Shown here: positions 43,105-56,133 of the stretch, piece by piece
How the letters are laid out: the number at the start of each line of letters is the position of its first letter
Numbering within the stretch: position 1 is the stretch's first letter
Assembly: GCF_901709675.1 (NCBI RefSeq)
Contig: NC_051090.1
Location: 3,829,342-3,893,341 of the forward strand
DNA: 64,000 bases
Origin: Syngnathus acus
Taxonomy: Eukaryota; Chordata; Actinopteri; Syngnathiformes; Syngnathidae
Reading direction: 5' to 3'
The notes under the pieces: generated by a model
What the model was told of the DNA's origin: nothing
Database searches by the model: none
Seen by the model: only the letters and a program-made list of their open reading frames with translations
Position numbers and translations under genes: made by a program

Positions 43105-43328
43105 TTACCGTATTTTCCGCACTATAAGGCGCACCTAAAAACCTCAAATTTTCTGAAAAGCCGACTATGCGCCTTATAATCAGGTGCGCCTTATATATGG
43201 ACCAATATTGAGCCACTACAGCAGGCGTGTCTAAAGTTCGGGCCAAATGTATATATATTATGTATGGTCAAAGTTTTAAAATGGGCCATTCATTGAAGGT
43301 GCGCCTTATAGTGCGGAAAATATGGTAA
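43105..43328. mobile_element. MITE-like Tc1-type element, copy 2
   Basis: The left end is TACCGTATTTTCCGCACTAT and the right end its near-perfect reverse complement, with ATAAGGCGCACC just inside both. It is about 220 bp with no coding capacity. The part next to its right end (CTTCAATGAATGGC) matches the left part of copy 1, so the copies lie in opposite orientation. Confidence 0.8.
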
Positions 43329-46300
43329 TGACTTCATTTGGGGAGCAAATTTGAATTTTTAAAAGCTTTTTCATTTTCAGGTTAATCCTAATGACCTGAC
43401 CAAGCATTTTATTGAACAACAAAACAATATAATGAACAATTGAAACGTTAGCTTAGCAATTAGCATGACATTTTAGTAGCTTTGAGGTGTGTCAATCAGA
43501 CTCGTGGGGGCACACAGAACATCTTATTGCCCAAAAAAACATTTGACTTCCTCTTGAAGCCAGACTCGAATTAAGTGCCCCAAGCCTGGTTGATAGTTAT
43601 CAGGCAGAGTGAACGGTCGAAGCTAGCCGCCATTATTACAGCTAAAGGTCAGAAACCAGAGCGAATCTTAACGAGATTGTCTTTGACCACAAACTGCATT
43701 TTAAAGCAACACGCTGAATTATTAAAGCGCCTTATCTGGCTCTGGTGCTGATCGGGCAAGGCGAGGACTTAAGCTGCGGCCCGAACGACACGAGTGTCGG
43801 GTTACGTAGGCGAAGCAATCAGGAACAACTGGACGGCTGTTAAAAACAACAAAAATCATACAGTAGCATAAACTGCTGAATAACGGGCACAACTAAGCCG
43901 ATGTATTTTACCGTCATACCCAATGGCGGTCTTATTGACCAGCACGCTTGCGGCGGTTTATTATTGATGCCGCGAAACACGAGTGGCTGCTCTGAAACCA
44001 ACACTCGTCTGTTACAGTAAGCCAGAAAGCCAGAAATTTACTTCAGCCACACTTCCCCAGAAACACAGCCTATACTTTTCTCCTCATTCGGCCCGCAAAA
44101 GCGCTTAAAAACCGCCGTAGGCGTCCAAGTTCCCTGTTTCTACATACGGGCCCGCAGGAAAAAAAAAAAAGCCACAGCGCAAGTTGGTCGAAACTAAAGC
44201 AAACAGCAGATTCTCATCGGGGACGTGTAAACGGTCGGTGGGAACACACCGCGACGTGCACGCACGGAAACTATTTTGCGTCGCGCCGTGCCAAAGGCAT
44301 TTTTCAACGGCGGCGAGGAAGACCATCAGAAAATGGTGTTTGTTTTGACCCACTCGGAAAAGAGTTTTGAGGTTCTACGTTACTCTTCGTACAAGTCTCT
44401 TTTGTCAGCACGAATCAGAAGTTGTGTTCGCAAAAACAGTAATGGCGTCCATATTGAAAAATAATAACGTGTGAGTGGGGGAATTCAAATTTAGGGGTCC
44501 ACGTTGGCTTTTTAAATCTATCAATGGGCCAGGTCATCTGCATATGAAGTTTAATTTTTTTTTTTAATTGTATTATTTGTAACTAATATAATTCAAAATT
44601 GAAATTAATTTTAAATTAAAATGGTAAATGTACATAAAAATGTTCGGTGGGCCGCATTAAGGACGTCAGGGTATTTTTGTGCACCTTTAAATGTCGTACC
44701 TAATAAAGTGACTGCTCAGAGTAGCTCATCGTAATGTGTTTCAACGGATAGGACATTCGGTTTCACTCGTGCTTTCTGGGAATGGCCGTCAGGGAGCCGG
44801 GTGATTTTCCACAAAGTCACGTGAGGGATTCTCCCTCAGGTCACATGACTTCTCTCTCGCCTGTTCTCTCGCTGACACTTTTTCCCGCCAGCAGATCTAA
44901 TGGCCGTAAAACAGCCGCGTCCCTTCCTGGCTTGAATCTTATTGAATTATTCAAGCAGGTCCACAAAGAAGGCAGAAAACGCTTCTGATGATCCATATCT
45001 GCTTGTGTTGGTGACTGCAGTGGCCACTTTGTCAAAATGTTGTTTGCATCTTGATAAAAATTCCTGCAGGTGTTTCCCCAAACTAAGTTTTTGTCGTGCA
45101 GAATGTCAGGAACTCTTGACATTTTGTTCCTGTGTGCTCCTGCTGTCAATCAAAGACGTCTAAATGTCAAAGAGAGCTTTTGGGGAGGGGGGGGGGGGAG
45201 GAAGAAAAAAAAAACACTCAGTTGAAAAGCTTGTTTGGCCAAAAAAAACACCGACACGCTTCTAAATGAATTTCCTCAAATTGCAGTTCAATGTAAGTGC
45301 GATTGTGTTGCTAACCAAAACAGCAGCACATTCAAAGACTGATTAAAAAAAACCTGTTGGGGAAAATGTGTATATATTAAAAATATATTTTTCAAATTAA
45401 TTACTTTCAAATGACCAGTAATATGTCATTTAAAAAAAAAAAAGAATGACATTTTTCTTTTAAAATTACTTCCAGTCAGACGACAATGACTAATAATAAA
45501 CTACTAAATTTAGGACACCACTATACTCTACACTGACTGATACTATGAGTGGAATACTCAACATTGTTGCCACAAAATACACACATGCACACACAAACAC
45601 ACAAAGAAGCCCTGCTGTCAATCAGCAGCAGGAAACAGAGGCACTATTCAGTTTTTTGGCACGAGTCCTTCTAGTGGCCGCCGAGAGAGCGCTGTGTGTC
45701 ACACGCTACTGATACAAGCTGCCTTCTGTCACACACAAATGTCTCTCTGGCGTACAACAAACTTCACATCTGCATGCACGACACCCACGCCAGCACACAA
45801 AGGGGCCTCGCCGGAGCAGCCCCGCCCCCGCGGAGTGAATCCCGTCCACGCCATGCGTGCGCTTAGCCAATCATTTTGCAGGGCTTGCTTAAGTTACTTA
45901 CAAGATGTTTTGCGGTTATAGCGTCACACTGAGAGCTGTTGCTAATAGCGACAACCGCTAACTAGTGGCTGAGGTGTAACTCTTATCATGAAATGGAATA
46001 AGCCAACCTACTGAGTCTTCACCGGTGTTTCTATTTAGAGCTCAACCGGTTTGACCTGAACTGAGACCTTCTCGTTTGTTGTTTCAACCAGTGTTTGGAA
46101 AAGTTTCATTTTCTGTTGCTTTATTATTAGATTGACTTTTGTCATTTTTTTTTAGTTTTTTTTTTTTTCTCAACCTGTTCTTGTTATCTCCTGCCAGCCA
46201 CTTGTGTCTTGTCCAGGTTTGCCTCCCTGGTGGCCTTCTTTCTTTTTATTTTTGGTATTGTTTTTTTTAACTACTTTTGGAAATTCCTATACCCCTTACC

Positions 46301-49300
46301 TTTCTATTTTTCTAAACTTTTGTCCTCCAGTATCACAAAAACCTTGATTTTGGGGCAGGTTCTATTCAAAGCTTGGCTAATCTTTTACCACAGTTCCTAT
46401 TTCGAGCCCTATCGATTTTACTTTCTATTCACGTTTTCTGAAAAAATACTTTTGTGTCCTATCCAAGTCAGAGACCTTGTTTTTCTCCACTCAACATCTC
46501 TCCCCTGTGTTACTCATAAAAAACTCAAATGAGATATTTTATGAATATTGTCACAGAAAGCCAGCAGCCGTTTGCATCCGGAAGGCCGCGGCCAACAGAA
46601 GGGGTTCCCTCTTATCTAACAGTCCTCGACCCGCCAAACACTCAGACCATAATGAGACTTTTCCTTCCAGACGCTCGTCCAGCGGCGTCACTCCCCTCAA
46701 AAAAAAAAAAAGACACGGCGGGAACTGGAATTTTCTGCTAGGATCAAAACAAGTCGAGAGTTGTAACGGCTTCGAGTTTCCGACGCAGACAATGTGCCAG
46801 ATTCCAGCGCCTTGAGGGACACCGACGCGTCACAATGGATGCTCTGTCTGAGAAATATCACGCACGCACGCACTCACTCACACAAAATGTTGGGAGTACA
46901 AATACTTTTTTTTTACTGTACTTAAAGTATCTGTAATGTGAAAATGTCACATTTGACACACGGCTGAATGTTAACATCCTTCCCAAATATGAATGATTTA
47001 AAAAATAAATAAATAAATTAATTAATTAATTAATTCTTGTCTCAATCAAATCACACTTTTTACGACATGGAAAACTGGAAATTACATATTTTTTTACTTT
47101 ACCCCCTCCCAACTTTTTTGTTTTTAATCAATGAGTTCAATGAGTCCGTCTACTTTGACATTTTTTTTTTTTTTAAAAAAGCTTTCTATACTTCTACTTG
47201 AGTACTTTTTTTTTTTTTTTACTTACACCTTTGCCGACACTTGCAGTGTTTATTCGTACACTTCGGAAACATGTCGAAAATATTCCAGTGGCTCTACTAC
47301 TGTGGAATCTTTGTCATTCCTGTGTGTCTAAACTGATGGCATGCGTGTCTCTGCATATCCTGCTCAGGTGGAAATGCGTCTTTGTTTTCGGGGTAAAGTT
47401 CAGGACAGAGCAACTGGGATGTGTGTGTGTACGTGTGTGTCTTTGGGGTCAGGCATCCCATTAGTAAGACATCCCCCTGGCTCTAATTGCCCCCCCGCAA
47501 GCAGTCACCGTGACAGCTCTGTAATCTCCATGTTCCACCCAGCACTCAACATGGTGGGCGTCCTTCTGAAGTGGAGTAGCTAATGTTAGTTTTATGACAC
47601 CAAATTAGGTGGCTTCTCATGTTTGGTGGCTCCTGGAGCTCAAGCGTGGGGGCGTCTAAAGGGGGGACCTTGTGAGGCAGGTTGAGGTCGGGAGCTACGA
47701 ATTAGCCGAGTGGGCGTACTGTAAATGTCAGCCTGTGTTTGAAAATGTTTTTTGTTTTGTTTCCAAGTTGCTACCACAAATGTTTCCCAAAACATGTTTG
47801 TTTGGATCGGCCAGGCAGTTGAAGCATGAGCAGTAGTTTCGGACAGCGTGTAAATAAAAACTCAAATGCCTCTCCTCTGACTTTTGACTCGGCGATACGT
47901 TTGTGTCTACTCGAAAACGTGGGATTAAGCAACGCTCCGCCGAAGCCTTTCAAGTAGGCTTCCCGTAAATTATTCACATGCCAAGCCAAAGTTATCTCGA
48001 GTCGAAACCGCAATGGAGAAAAAAAAAATCTGCTTTAAGAAGAGGGTAGCATTCAGGTAAGAAAGAAAATCATTTTACTCGTCTTATCTGCGAGGCCCAA
48101 CCTGGCTATCTCCACTAAAGCGCTACGTTTTCTTCCTGTTAAACATTACTCCCAGGAATTCCCATTTGGTGAAGTTTGTTAGTCTTAAAATGGCGTCCTG
48201 GACTGATAAAATTGTTCTCATTGTCTTCAAATCTGTCAAATGTCAAGCTTTGCTGAGCAGCTGCTCCTGGAGGCACCCGAGTCTAAGCGTGAGCTTAGAG
48301 TGGATCGAGATTTTTCTATTGCTGGTCTATGGAGCCACCTTAGAGAAGCATCCTCACTATCTCATTTCAAAACCATTTCTATTCCTTGGCTTTCAACACA
48401 GCTTGAGATTTTGTTTTTAAATTGCGTCATGTTCAAATGCCTTCCGTTTCAGTTTTTATTTTTGCTCCCGATACAAAGCAACAACAATGGACAGAGACGC
48501 CAAAGTTACCCAATTTGCACCGTCGTACTTGACGCAAACAAGTTTACAGGACAAGTGCAAACCATCTTGTCTCACTTAGAAGCTTGTTTTGCAGCCCGCA
48601 TGTGTGTGCGTGAAACAAGCGGCCTGTTTAAGCAGCTCTCTGTTTTATTTTGGACGTACCCTAGCGACGAAGCTGTTTCTGCTTACCCCCCCCATCCCCT
48701 CCCCGCCCTCAGGCCCAAAACGCTGCAGGCTGGTTTTTTTTTTTCACGTGTCCATGTGTGTGTATATGGCACATCTGCTTCGCATTGCGTTCGGGATCAG
48801 TCGGGATTTCTGCTCCAGCTCAAGTGGGTGCGATGGGTGAAGACGGAGAAGCTGGAGGTAGCAACGGGGGTCCGATAAATTGGGTCCACCTGGACGTTTG
48901 ATATAAAAAGAAACTACTGCGAGCGTTATAGAGCTATAAAAGTTCGCCGGAGCGTATTAAAAGAAGACGTACAATAGGCCGAATCAGGTTTATGTTGATT
49001 GTAATGGAGCGTGTTGAAGATGGAGAAGGGGGAGATGGTTAAAGCGAAACAAGATGGAGGGTCACTGGGTTTGTCTGGCAATGACCCTCCATCACCTCCT
49101 CATCATTTTATTCTTCTTTTTTTTTTAATATAGCCGCATCCCCGCCCGTGGCCGTTCCCGTCATCTCGCGGGCGATCTCACGCCGGTGCCAGCTACTTAT
49201 TTGCCGCAGGATTATTTCTCGCAGGGTGACTGACAAGTGGAGTCGAGGTGAGAGACTTCTCCATGGCAGTGAAACATTTGGCATGGGCCTTGTGTGTGCT

Positions 49301-49422
49301 TGTTCTGTCAGGTTTTGATAATAGTAATAATCAACAATATTATGTATATATTTTTGAATTAAGGGTTAGGTGGATTTATTTTCTAAAACATCAGAGCCCC
49401 ATCAATTTTTAATGGACTACAT
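43329..49422. other. Intergenic desert, part 9
   Basis: No gene is supported. It contains a G-run at 45186-45198, T-rich sequence at 46140-46330, an AAAT/TTAA tetranucleotide run at 47005-47033 and a perfect 12-bp hairpin at 49053-49093. An open frame of 212 codons (48240-48878, plus) has no recognisable domain and ends in low-complexity sequence. Confidence 0.4.
45666..45681 (-). promoter_or_regulatory. CTCF-like core, minus strand
   Basis: The minus strand reads CGGCCACTAGAAGGAC, a partial fit to the CTCF core. Confidence 0.2.
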
Positions 49423-49758
49423 CACGGGTGTCAAACTCAAGGCCCGGGGGCCAGATACGGCCCGCCACATCATTTTATGTGGCCCGTGAAGACAAATTCT
49501 GCATCAAATTCGTGTGTCATTACTAGAATTGCAAATTGTCTTCATTTTTAATATCTTTTTTTTTTTTTTTTTTTAATATTTGACCAGTTTTTACTGGTCT
49601 GATTTGAAAACGAGTTATTTGTCAGTTTGTTTTGTAGCTTTTACTGTATATAATATGAGATGCTCATACATTTAGTTGGGTTGACAGTCATAATGGCCCT
49701 CCGAAAGAAGCTAGGACTACAATGCGGCCCGCGAAAAAAAAAGAGTTTGACACCCCTG
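49423..49758 (+). mobile_element. hAT-like non-autonomous element, full-length copy
   Basis: Its termini are CACGGGTGTCAAACTC and the reverse complement of CAGGGGTGTCAAACTC. They are flanked by 8-bp direct repeats differing at one base (GACTACAT at 49415-49422 and CACTACAT at 49759-49766), the target duplication size of hAT elements. It has 336 bp and no coding capacity. Confidence 0.85.
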
Positions 49759-49791
49759 CACTACATGTTCCTTGGCCTTCCAGTTTCCAAA

Positions 49792-49852
<61 letters not shown>
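49792..49852. repeat. (AC)n microsatellite
   Basis: About 30 AC units, 34 bp right of the hAT-like element. Confidence 0.97.
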
Positions 49853-49856
<4 letters not shown>

Positions 49857-50858
49857 TGGCGACTGCACAAAGCTCAATTTTGTTAGCCATATTTGCACGC
49901 ACGCAGCCATCTGTGTCAAAGCCGCAAAAAGGCTAATAACATGCTAGCGCGCCCTTGACAAAACAAAAAATGATGCACAGACAGCAAGTACATGGAAGCC
50001 AGTGAGGAGAACTTGCAAGGAAGATTGGGAAGACATTTCTTTGTCTTCTACTGTAACATGATAATGTGTTCAAATGAATTTACATTGACTTTTGAGTACT
50101 CCCTCGCTCTCTCACACACACATGGATGTGGTTAATATCCAGGTGGAGCGTGTGTTCCAAAGTTCTAGTTCAAAATAAAAATCTGCTCCATGTCCCTTTT
50201 TGACCTGACACACATATGCGCCCGCACACACACATGCACGCGCACACACTGACACACTTTAGCCCTGTAGGCAGTGATATGAGAGCCAGTTGGTGTTTTT
50301 GCAGCACTTAGCGGGCCCGTATTCCCTTACCACAACAACATCCAATCACCTGCCAGCTCGTGACCTCTGAACCCTGTCACATAGTCAAAAAGGGGAGTTG
50401 GCGGTCTTCAAGGGGGACTGTGGGGGGGAGTATGTCGCATACCAGTGAGGGGGGGGGGGGTCGAGGGTCTTAACTTGTCTTTACTTTTGTAAATAAAGAA
50501 ATCGTTCACACTAATAACCATCTCAGATTTTTTTTTTTTTTCTATCCCTCCCTCGCAAGAGCTGTATAACAATAACGCTAAATGCAATCCAGCTAATCTA
50601 CGGGAAGACGCTTCACTAACGCAGGCACCTACTGTGAAAATGGCAGTTTTATTTTAATAGCCGACCAGCCAGGGGTGCAAATATTCACGCGAGCTCAGAA
50701 ACAAACTGGTCTGTTTTACATGGGTGGTAAAGGATTACATTAGTCAGTCATTAAACAGCATCAGATGATAGCTTGAGCGTCTGTGTGTGTGCATGTGCAA
50801 AATAATCATGACTCAGCACTTTGGAGGGATCACAAGCACTAAGTGAAGCAAATTAAAT

Positions 50859-50860
<2 letters not shown>
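49853..50860. other. Intergenic desert, part 10
   Basis: No gene is seen. A G-run occurs at 50449-50460. Confidence 0.4.

Positions 50861-50890
<30 letters not shown>
50861..50890. repeat. (GT)n microsatellite
   Basis: Fifteen GT units. Confidence 0.95.
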
Positions 50891-50892
<2 letters not shown>

Positions 50893-52880
50893 TCTCTGTT
50901 GGCCGCAGTGTCTTCAGAATAAATAGTGCATGTCAGCAGGCTACAGAAGGTATTAATAGATTGGTTTCAATTTCTGATTGTTTTTAGGGCTGTGCTATCT
51001 ACTAAAATTTACTTTGTGAAGATTGTCAACACGCAAAGACTTCTCTGCAGGGACACAGGTAGGATTTTGAAAGTGTAGCCACGATTCAGTGAGATGTTTT
51101 ATCACCCCGGCCACCCCACGAGAAAATTTCTAGCTCTGGCCCTGCGTCGAGTCTTCCTCAACGCCACGCCAAACGTGATAAGCACTGACGGGCACGCAGA
51201 TTATGTCGAGTGAAAACAATGGACAGGGCGAGTCAGGCTTATTACCACTTCGAAAAAATAGAAAGGAAAATAAATTATAAAATGAATCGAAATTCAATTA
51301 AAAATTAATCATATGTATTATTTATGGAATTCTTTGTACATAAATAACTATAAATTTAAAACTAATTAATACTGGTGTCATTATTTCCTGCCCCCAAAGA
51401 ATATACAGATTTATTTTGACATTTTCTATTGTCCTATAAACAAATTTAATATCGTAACATTAAATAGAAATATTGTGTCGGGAATATTACAAAAATTTAA
51501 TATACAGTATATTACTAAAAAGGGAAGTGAAATCAAGTCAACGTCTTATTGTGACCACTGGTTTGTTTCGCGTGCATAGAACCCACACCAAAGCGGACAA
51601 AGAGCGAGCAGGTGTTATTTACACGCTAGCTGGTATGCACGTTTGTCACTCCACGTACTCTTGTCAACGTGCCAAGCCAGAACAAGTCAGGTGAGCTGAA
51701 GGAAAAATTTATGAACGAGCTGCTTGTAACAACCAGTTTGCTACTGTCAATATTACAGCAATTACCCGCAGGCTATGTGCTAAAATAGAAGTTCTGCGTG
51801 ACGCCAGAGACGGTGGAAAACGAAGCAGGCGGCAAGGCACGTACGTTTCGGGCGTTTGCAGAACTTGGGCCGAAACGAGACCGACGGCCTTTTCTTTCGG
51901 TTAAGACGTCGAACGATAAGCGGCTAGATTGAAGCTGCTTTGATAATTGCAAACTGGTTTAGAGGAGAAAACCAGTGCTCAATATGGTCCACAGCAGATG
52001 GCATTGATTTCATTTCTTGATAGGATGCTCGAATCAAGATGTTCATTTCTGGCTCTAGGCAGTCACATGTTTTTCTCTCCAGAGTTAAATTTGGATTTAT
52101 TAACAATTTAACGATGGGCTCAATTTACTTCACGTCATTTATTTTAACTTTCCATCTAATAACACTGAACGAGACAGAGACTTGGACTAAGCGGACCCTC
52201 TGTGAGAAAGCGGTCTTAATTTTAATTAAAACCCGAGGGAGGTTATTGTGTCACACTGACGTCCGCTGGTCTTGAAACAAAGCAGAGCACTCGACATGTT
52301 GTAATATGTCTTGACACACTGCGGGGGGGGCGGGGAACGGCTACACGAGGGAACGGTAATTGATGGTCAGTGAACAAAAATGACCGTGGAGTAAACTCTA
52401 CAAGAAGAACACAAACTAGTTACCTAACCATCAATCACAAGCTTATTGCCACCTGCAGTAGAAACCAATTCTCCAAAGTCCATGTCAGCGGCCTGATCTC
52501 AACCCAATAGAGTACGTTTGCCGTTTTTCAAATATACATTGGGTAGCAGTGCTGCATGTGTGAACGACAACCATCAGAGGAAACAGCTGCGTGGCGACGG
52601 CAAGCGTCGGAAGAGGCGGGACCGGCGAGATAACCCGGGACCTCTCAGACAGGAAGCTTAGCGAGGAGCCTCAGGAAGTGGAGCTCCGGGCCCCGAAGTG
52701 CAAAAGCATACGTATAAAAATAAACAGTGCTCAGGTGCACAAACACAATAACATGGCAGCCTTTTTTTTTTTTTTTTTACTTTTATGAGCCCGACAGTCG
52801 CATGATAGCGTGCGGCGTGTTCAGACGGCATCCATCAATCAGTCAGCGTTGGCTCTGGATTGCGCCCCAAAACGCCGGAG
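50891..52880. other. Intergenic desert, part 11
   Basis: No gene is seen; A/T-rich with ordinary composition. Confidence 0.4.
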
Positions 52881-52888
52881 TGAATCTC

Positions 52889-53814
52889 TATAAAAACTCA
52901 ACCCGAGGCTGGAGGAGGAGAACCTGGCAGCGTGCCTTCCTACTAGGCTTGAATAAAAGTACATTCACACAGCAAGTGAGTGAGCAAGAGGTGACCTAGC
53001 TACCTTCTTAGCTCCTTATCAACTAACAACAACCTACCACAACTTTATTCTTTGTCCATTTTCAGTCCTCTGGCGTCGGGCATAGCGCAAATGTGAACAC
53101 GGTGGCAAGCGTGTCTCAAATGTGGCACCCGAACACCAAATTTCACTGCGACACGCTATTGTCAAAACAAGGTTAGCCCCCGAGCTAGCGACGCATTCCT
53201 ATAGCCCTCTGAGTCGAGTCCGTAAATTGCGATTGAGGGATGCGTACGTGTCAGTCGGCCTGTCAACGCCAGAGATTGCTGTCGCTACAAATCAACCAGA
53301 AATAAGCAGCTTGCGCACATTTGAAAAAGCAAAAACCACGACCGTGTCATCTCTTAGCTTATCTGGTCACGCTAAGCTACATGCGATGTCAAACTACGTG
53401 GCAACAAACCAAGGTTACGAAAAAACAGAAAAATATTGGAAAAGCACATTTATATTTATTTTGCAACTAAAACACAACTTTTTATTCAATGTAAAACCGC
53501 AACGGAGTAAAGTAATGCGACTTTTCCATTTTAGCCCTCCGGTGCGGCAAATTCAAAATGGCCGCCTGTACATAATAAATAAGCTACCTTTCACATGCAA
53601 TACAACCAGCGCAAGGTGGCGGGTGAACGAGGCCCAGCTGTGTTATCGTTGGTGTCTGAGCCCCGGCCGGCCGTCAAAAAGCTGGCAAAGTGACACGCGT
53701 ATATGCACAATGGTTAATTACTGCCAGTTAGCCCGCTCATTTATGGCTATTAGCTTGAAACGACTTCCTCCGCTGCCTGGTGGGATACGCGTCAAGCTGA
53801 AAATGCCCTTTTGA
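52889..53814 (+). other. Unrecognised open frame of 230 codons with a TATA-like box upstream
   Basis: TATAAAAA lies at 52889-52896. From 53122 to 53814 there is a stop-free plus-strand frame of 230 codons, the longest in the desert outside repeats. I recognise no domain, signal peptide or membrane segment, and the composition (Ser, Thr, Lys and Arg spread without pattern) looks like translated non-coding DNA. I report it so that it can be checked; chance is the likeliest explanation. Confidence 0.15.
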
Positions 53815-54970
53815 GTTTTCTCGCACAATTTAGCATTTCAAGTCAGCGTCTAAATGGCTGCCATTTATTGGCAACACCTGCAGCATTTGACAGTTGAGGT
53901 GTTTATTACTGACGCGGGCGGCCACGCCCCGTGGAAGAAAAGCTTCCATTTAAATACGATAAATAATTCACAGCTCCGGGTTGGGTCAGCCAAACAACAC
54001 GGCGGAGTTGATTATTTTTAAGAACTTATTTGTCACGTTTTCAAAAATATTAGCAATAATTGTTTTTAATTATGGCTTTGAGATTAAAAAAAAGTAATCT
54101 ATATCAGTCCAGCCTTAGTTTTAGAAAATATAGTGCTTTTTCTCCTATTAAAAACATATTACAAAATAATTGTATTTTATGAAGCTGGAACGACTTAACG
54201 GCGTTTCAATTTATTACAACGGTGATCTTTTTAAATGTTTACGACGGTCTTGGAATGAATTGAATTCATAGGTCAAGGTACGGTGGTATGTTTAAAGATG
54301 CCCCCCCTCTCCCCCCTTTTCGGGTGGGACTTGATTTAACCATCTTTTCTCCAGCTGCTTGTGAGGCGAGTCGTCAAAGTGTTGCTCAAGGACGCCCCCG
54401 TATAGAAGGGCACAATCCGGATCTAATGTGATCTCCAGGGTGGGCCGCCTCATCACATTGTTTGGTCTCGGCCGAGGGTCCCGCTGGGGAGCGCACATCC
54501 ACTCTGCACGCTTGCGTACAAACATGTCTGGACCTTCTATGGCCCAACTGCCAAAACACACAGAGTCATCTCACGAGCTGCTCTGGGTTTTGTCAAACAT
54601 GCACGCACGCACACACACATGCACACGAGGGTTATACAAATACACACACATGGATGCAGGCAGCTAATGCATGTGCACACATGAGACTGTGATAAGAGCT
54701 GGAGCCCTTAACCTTAACCAGTGCACTCAATCACTTGCTTTGTGTGTGTGTGTGCACGTGCGAGTTTCGACTGAGCTTTTTTTCTTTTCCTCTCCATCAA
54801 ACCAGTCCGACTGCACAAATATCTACACACACGGGCAGAAAAGTGATTTGTGAAAATAACTTCTCACGGCCGCAGCGCCCCGAGCAAATACTGATTAATG
54901 ATTGGTCCACAGGGTGGAAGAAGCACATTCCGGGTAAACTAGCGAGACTCCGACCTGGACTGGATAGCCT
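53815..54970. other. Intergenic desert, part 12
   Basis: No gene is seen; short imperfect CA and TG stretches near 54600-54760. Confidence 0.4.
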
Positions 54971-55260
54971 AATTTGAGAACCCTAAACCTGACATTGAAA
55001 CACGAAACCCCGACTTTGGAAAAAAACAACAACCGAAAACCAAAGTTGAAAGCCTAACCGGGCCTTGACAACATCATTTGAACTAGTGAGCCTGACTTGA
55101 AACAACTTTGAAATTTGAAACCTGACTTGTAAACATCATTTGAAACCTCAACACTAAGTGGAAACCAAAAATCCTGACCTTGACTTGAAACGCTAACCTG
55201 AAACATAATTTAAAATTGTGAGCTTGAACCCTAATTTGAAACCCTGATGTAAAACTTGCT
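54971..55260. repeat. Degenerate minisatellite (GAAACCCTAACTT-like)
   Basis: Irregular repetition of words such as TTGAAACCTGACTTG, TTTGAAACC and CTAACC with variable spacing over about 290 bp. Related words recur at about 56145-56195 and, in reverse orientation, at 58405-58610. Confidence 0.65.
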
Positions 55261-55950
55261 TTTAATTGCCATGTTTGCGCCCCTCCCTCGACTGTTGCTC
55301 AATGTCGGGAGAAGGGCGTGGTCTGGAGTTTGGTTGGGTCGCCAAGCAGACATTGTTGTGGAAATTTGACGGATCAACGCTGCAACGTGTCTCCGGTCAC
55401 CTCTTCGGCGAACTGTTATGTGCTCCAGAATGATTTGAAAGCTTATTTTATAGCGCAAGGTGTGCTAAGAAGTAAAGCCTTGGATAAATCGACTTCCAAG
55501 TGCAGATAAAAGTGGAAATAAAACAAACAGACACTTCAAGTTCATTCACTAGCAGAGGACAAAGAGCGCTTCTATCCCGAGGAGATGAGAGATGGTGAAG
55601 GAGGGAGATGGACAGAGGGAAGGGGGGAGGTGTAGATAAATGGTGGAGGAGAAGGAGGAGGACCACAAAAAAAAAAAAATCAACTGACAGTGGAACTTTG
55701 CCACAATAGCAGATGCTGGAATGTTGGCGTACGGTGCCACATGAAGCTGGAAGTATTTGTTAGCGCATCGCCACGGCAACAGGACAATCCGATCCTTTCT
55801 CAGTCCGAGCCAGAACGCGAAGAGCGCACGCGGCTTCGAGATATGACAGGAATGTGCGGACAATTAATAAGGCCTGCAAGGAAAAAGAAACAAACATGTG
55901 CCCACGTGCGCACAAACACACACTCACACACACAAGAGCACACTCAGCTA
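55261..55950. other. Intergenic desert, part 13
   Basis: No gene is seen; a purine-rich GGAGGAG stretch lies at 55580-55665. Confidence 0.4.
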
Positions 55951-55967
55951 TGTGAGTGAGTGAGTGG

Positions 55968-56001
<34 letters not shown>

Positions 56002-56021
56002 CGGTTAGTTGGTCGGTTGGC

Positions 56022-56089
<68 letters not shown>

Positions 56090-56133
56090 ACGTTCGTTCG
56101 TTCGTTCGTTCGTTAGTTAGTTCGTTAGTTAGT
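55951..56133. repeat. (TTAG)n array grading into (TTCG)n
   Basis: GTGA units begin it, then (TTAG)n with a few TCGG/TTGG variants from about 55969 to 56088, then (TTCG)n to about 56112 and mixed units to 56133. The order suggests variant units spreading within one array. Confidence 0.95.

Noticed and set aside
46209-46532. 107-codon frame with hydrophobic residues
   Set aside because: T-rich sequence gives Phe/Leu/Ile codons; no start context or domain.
55951-56133. CRISPR-like repeat array
   Set aside because: The unit is four bases with no spacers, in a vertebrate genome: a simple tetranucleotide array.
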